From CAZWHE01 sp964633825 (GTDB lineage Bacteria; Planctomycetota; B15-G4; CAYZWU01): a DNA stretch of 7,048 nt. Numbering within the stretch: position 1 is the first letter of the stretch; each line of letters starts with the position of its first letter. This document shows positions 5,186 through 7,048 of the stretch, one piece after another. The position numbers and the translations under genes are program-made. The stretch lies in contig CAZWHE010000185.1 of NCBI GenBank assembly GCA_964633825.1, positions 1 through 7,048 on the forward strand, given 5' to 3'. The notes below the pieces were generated by a model that worked only from the letters and a program-made list of their open reading frames with translations, was not told the DNA's origin and did not search any database.

Positions 5186-5839
5186 ATGAAAATGGAAGGT
5201 TTTGGCCGGTTGTCTGTTCCGATCATTCTGGCTGCTTTCGTGGCCGGCTGTATGCAGCTCGAATCCCCCAAGGTGCTTACCGAGGAAGAGGATCTCCGTG
5301 TTCGTTCGAAAAACCTCATCCAAACCCGGGAAGAACTGAAGGAACAGATGCTCAAGGATCAGAAACATATCAAGCGGCTCCAGAGTGAGCTTCACCTGAC
5401 GGTCACCAGGGAGGAAGCCCTGACGATTCAGCTGAAAGAAAAGCAGATATCCATTGTGGGGCTCGATAAGGACTTGAATGATTGCAAAAGCGAGATCGCC
5501 AAGAAGGGAAATGAGCTCCAGGCACTGAAGAAACGGGTCGCCGAGCTTCAAGATTCCCTTGCTGCGGAACAGAACCGTGCTTCTGCGGCTGATGAGGTCC
5601 TGAGAATGGAATCGGGGAGGATGGGCGAAATCTGGCTGGCCGTCGATCGGGCTGTTGCCCAACGCCAAAAACTCGAGTTGGAAGAAACAAAACTCAATGA
5701 TGAAATCGGGTCATGCCGGGAACGGATCTGGGAAGCCGGAAAGCTCTTAGAAGAGGCTGAAAAAAAGCTGGCCATGGATCGTGAGAAGCTTAAAGAGCTC
5801 AAAAATCGTATCGAAGAGTTCCTCGGCGAGAAGAATTGA
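5186..5839 (+). CDS. Coiled-coil lipoprotein, function unknown
   Basis: The ATG at 5186 is preceded by a strong GGAGG 7 nt upstream. The first 22 residues form a lipoprotein signal: a short basic start, the hydrophobic run LSVPIILAAFVAG, and lipobox VAGC with Cys22 as the lipidated residue. The remaining 195 residues are almost entirely predicted helix rich in Lys, Glu, Leu and Gln with heptad spacing, for example KEQMLKDQKHIKRLQSEL and later KLLEEAEKKLAMDREKLKELKNRIEEF, and with few helix breakers. This suggests a long periplasmic coiled coil anchored in a membrane by lipid, a shape seen in spacer or tether proteins. No catalytic motif or named domain is recognised. The gene is transcribed divergently from the NFACT gene across 84 bp, and 196 bp lie between its stop and the ATP synthase genes. 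No convincing terminator follows it. Confidence 0.88.
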   Translation: MKMEGFGRLSVPIILAAFVAGCMQLESPKVLTEEEDLRVRSKNLIQTREELKEQMLKDQKHIKRLQSELHLTVTREEALTIQLKEKQISIVGLDKDLNDCKSEIAKKGNELQALKKRVAELQDSLAAEQNRASAADEVLRMESGRMGEIWLAVDRAVAQRQKLELEETKLNDEIGSCRERIWEAGKLLEEAEKKLAMDREKLKELKNRIEEFLGEKN

Positions 5840-6035
5840 AATTAATTTGAAAAGTCACTTGGAATTCTGTTGACCTCAATTTTTTCTTGTTGTTATTACT
5901 CTCTTTAATAACTTATTTACCCATATTTGACAGAGAGAAGACGTCAGAGAGACAGGTTTCCCTCCTTCCTGCCTTCAAGACCCCCCGGAATCCATTTCTG
6001 GACGGATAGTATGGTGAGAAGGTTAATATAATAGT
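5840..6035 (+). promoter_or_regulatory. Leader region of the ATP synthase operon
   Basis: This 196-bp gap is AT-rich in its first half. A plausible promoter is TTGACC (5870-5875), 18 bp, then TATTAC (5894-5899), giving a leader of about 130 nt. A second -10-like TATAAT lies at 6027-6032, but it is only 3 nt before the atpZ ATG and has no -35. A TTGACA at 5927-5932 has no matching -10. The repeated CAGAGAGA (5931-5938, 5945-5952) and a pyrimidine-rich run near 5957-5974 have no assigned role. No open reading frame or known riboswitch pattern is seen. Confidence 0.4.
5892..5912. other. Perfect 7-bp inverted repeat upstream of atpZ
   Basis: GTTATTA (5892-5898) and TAATAAC (5906-5912) are exact inverted copies around a 7-nt CTCTCTT spacer. 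The left arm covers the proposed -10 of the ATP synthase promoter, so an operator is possible. The AT-only stem makes a terminator hairpin weak and unlikely. Confidence 0.4.
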
Positions 6036-6263
6036 ATGAAGAAAGGGAACATGCTTCTGGCGGCCGCGCGATTTTCGCACATCGGATTCCTGTTCGGAGC
6101 GCTGACGATCGGCGGTTTTTTTCTTGGCCGATTAATTGACAAAAAAATCCAGTCATTTCCCTTGTTTTCCATCCTATTCTTTCTGTTGGGTTTCGGCCTG
6201 GGAATGTACAGGTTCATTCTCATGGTCTTACCATCCGGAAAGGCGAAAAAGGATCAGGAGTGA
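6036..6263 (+). CDS. atpZ: AtpZ-like small membrane protein of the ATP synthase operon
   Basis: The 75-residue product has two membrane segments (about 15-32 and 42-65) joined by GRLIDKKIQSFP. The pattern of a glycine-rich first helix, G..IDKK, and a second helix ending GFGLGMYRF matches the AtpZ family (ATPase_gene1), which precedes the F0 genes in many operons. AtpZ partners AtpI and has been linked to assembly of the c-ring and to Ca/Mg transport; the role here is inferred from family and position. The start is ATG at 6036, with AAGG about 13 nt upstream, longer than ideal. ATG at 6051 would remove five residues without better spacing. The next gene begins 34 bp after its stop. Confidence 0.82.
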   Translation: MKKGNMLLAAARFSHIGFLFGALTIGGFFLGRLIDKKIQSFPLFSILFFLLGFGLGMYRFILMVLPSGKAKKDQE

Positions 6264-6297
6264 CACTCAATTTGAGACCCTTTCGGGGAATGTCCAG

Positions 6298-6675
6298 GTG
6301 CTGAAGTTTATCCTGTCGTCCCTGGCTGTCGTGCTCGGGCTCTACGCTATCGGTTACTATCCTGCGAAAGCGTGGGACTCCCCGCGAGGTCCCCTGGGGC
6401 TTCTCAGCGGTCTCACTCTGGCCCTGGTGCTCATGGCCGGAAGCTTCATTGTCATGCGGTGGGCGCTTTTCCGGTCGCAGCGTGTCTTCATGACGGTTTT
6501 CGGGGTTGGATTCATTGTTCGGCTGGTAATTGTTGTTGTGATCTTTTTCGCCTACGCAAAGTTTATCGGCCAGGCAGTCGCGTCCTTCGCCTTCTCGTTC
6601 GGCGTGGCTTACCTAACCCTGAACATTGTCGAGTTTCTCTGTCTCAGGGCTTTTGCAGCGGTGAAAAAGGAGTAA
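6298..6675 (+). CDS. atpI: AtpI-like ATP synthase assembly protein
   Basis: From a GTG at 6298 the product has 125 residues and four membrane segments (about 5-21, 33-54, 62-86 and 92-117). Length, topology, the arginine inside GFIVRLVIVVV of the third helix and the position directly before atpB fit the AtpI (ATP synthase protein I) family, which helps assemble the c-ring of F0. Sequence motifs of this family are weak, so context carries much of the call. GGGGAA lies about 7-9 nt before the GTG. The frame is open further upstream over atpZ, to 6136, but that stretch is unlike membrane protein and is a shadow of atpZ. A good AGGAG at 6256-6260 has no in-frame start at a proper distance. The stop is 9 bp before atpB. 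Confidence 0.78.
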   Translation: MLKFILSSLAVVLGLYAIGYYPAKAWDSPRGPLGLLSGLTLALVLMAGSFIVMRWALFRSQRVFMTVFGVGFIVRLVIVVVIFFAYAKFIGQAVASFAFSFGVAYLTLNIVEFLCLRAFAAVKKE

Positions 6676-6679
6676 GGAG
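6674..6679 (+). promoter_or_regulatory. Ribosome binding site of atpB
   Basis: AAGGAG begins inside the atpI stop codon and ends 5 nt before the ATG at 6685. This fixes the atpB start and indicates coupled translation of the two genes. Confidence 0.8.
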
Positions 6680-6684
6680 CGCAG

Positions 6685-7048
6685 ATGTTTTTCTTGGCAA
6701 CCGCGTCTGCAGCAGCGGAGCATGGCGGCGAGGAGCTCGCGGCGGGCGACATGTTCCTGCAGCTCTTCTGCCACGTTCAGGCCCATACATTCACATCCTT
6801 CGAGCTGTTCGGGCTGAAATTCAACATTACCAACCACACCATCATGCAGGGGATCACGGCTGTCCTGTGTCTCCTGATTTTCTACAACGTGGCCAGGCTG
6901 GCGACGCGCAGCGATCGGCCCCGAGGGGCTTTTCAGAACGCTTTCGAGTCGGTTGTCCTCTATGTGAGGGACGAGATGGTCTACAAGCTGGTGCCGGCTC
7001 AGTACGCCGACAAGCTGATGCCCCTCTTCCTCACTTTCTTTATCTTCA
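6685..7048 (+). CDS. atpB: ATP synthase F0 subunit a (3' end missing)
   Basis: The first 121 residues of subunit a are present; the frame is open at the window end. This integral membrane subunit forms the ion half-channels beside the c-ring of F-type ATP synthase. A periplasmic N-terminal part (FELFGLKFNITNHTIMQGI) leads into a first membrane helix at about 50-71. It is followed by NAFESVVLYVRDEMV and a YADKLMPLFLTFFIF segment, where the second helix begins. These fit the family, in which an N..E....RDE stretch precedes the P....F.FI helix. The essential channel arginine and ion-selectivity residues lie in the missing part, so proton versus sodium use cannot be judged. It follows atpI by 9 bp in the standard order, with atpE and atpF expected next. 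Confidence 0.95.
   Translation, partial: MFFLATASAAAEHGGEELAAGDMFLQLFCHVQAHTFTSFELFGLKFNITNHTIMQGITAVLCLLIFYNVARLATRSDRPRGAFQNAFESVVLYVRDEMVYKLVPAQYADKLMPLFLTFFIF

Noticed and set aside
5102..5668. N-terminal extension of the NFACT frame on the minus strand up to 5668
   Set aside because: It is antisense to the coiled-coil lipoprotein, which has a clear start, ribosome binding site and signal peptide. The extension does not resemble NFACT proteins, and a TATAAT promoter lies just before ATG 5101.
5839..5887. Intrinsic terminator after the coiled-coil lipoprotein
   Set aside because: AAATTAATTT and a T-run near 5880 are present, but no GC-containing stem immediately precedes the T-run.
5927..5955. 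TTGACA in the ATP synthase leader as a promoter
   Set aside because: At 16-18 bp downstream the sequence is AGACAG-like, with no resemblance to a -10.
6136..6297. Longer atpI start overlapping atpZ
   Set aside because: The extra residues are rich in Ser, Trp, Cys and His and unlike AtpI. They are the out-of-frame reading of the atpZ membrane helices.

Overview
The window looks like part of a Gram-negative bacterial chromosome of moderate GC content. Two proteins carry clear lipoprotein signal peptides, and a probable periplasmic protein and a complete start of an F-type ATP synthase operon are present. The visible part of AtpB has a segment (NAFESVVLYVRDE, then YADKLMPLFLTFF) that reminds me of the PVC group (Planctomycetes, Lentisphaerae and relatives). 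That placement is an impression from memory and low confidence. I see no tRNA, rRNA, CRISPR array, phage gene or transposase gene; coding density is high and ordinary.

Layout. 1-1226 (+): 3' part of a long, very acidic, coiled-coil-rich protein that resembles the non-catalytic parts of PpiD/SurA-type periplasmic chaperones. 1241-3297 (-): a compact three-gene unit transcribed TPR lipoprotein > rnpA > yidD. The lipoprotein stop and rnpA start overlap by 4 bp, and yidD starts 12 bp after rnpA. It converges on the first gene with only 14 bp between the stops. 3298-3502: a 200-bp intergenic region unusually rich in symmetry (a 51-nt imperfect palindrome, two tandem 22-bp repeats and a bulged hairpin). 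3503-5101 (-): an NFACT-family (RqcH/FbpA-like) ribosome quality-control protein, with a promoter so close to its ATG that the mRNA may be leaderless. 5102-5185: divergent promoter region holding a perfect 14-bp palindrome. 5186-5839 (+): a coiled-coil lipoprotein of unknown function. 5840-6035: AT-rich leader. 6036-7048 (+): atpZ-like gene, atpI-like gene and atpB, the beginning of the ATP synthase operon; atpB runs off the window.

How the genes fit together. RnpA (tRNA 5' processing), YidD (helps YidC-dependent membrane protein insertion) and the NFACT protein (rescue of stalled 60S/50S-nascent chain complexes) are all housekeeping translation/biogenesis factors, but here they sit beside envelope lipoproteins. 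The usual rpmH-rnpA-yidD-yidC order is broken on both sides. The points most worth a second look are the Asp-to-Asn change in the conserved Asp-Arg pair of the NFACT protein together with an apparently missing HhH region, the displaced rnpA-yidD pair behind a TPR lipoprotein, and the structured 3350-3496 region. I do not see firm evidence of a wholly new multi-gene system.
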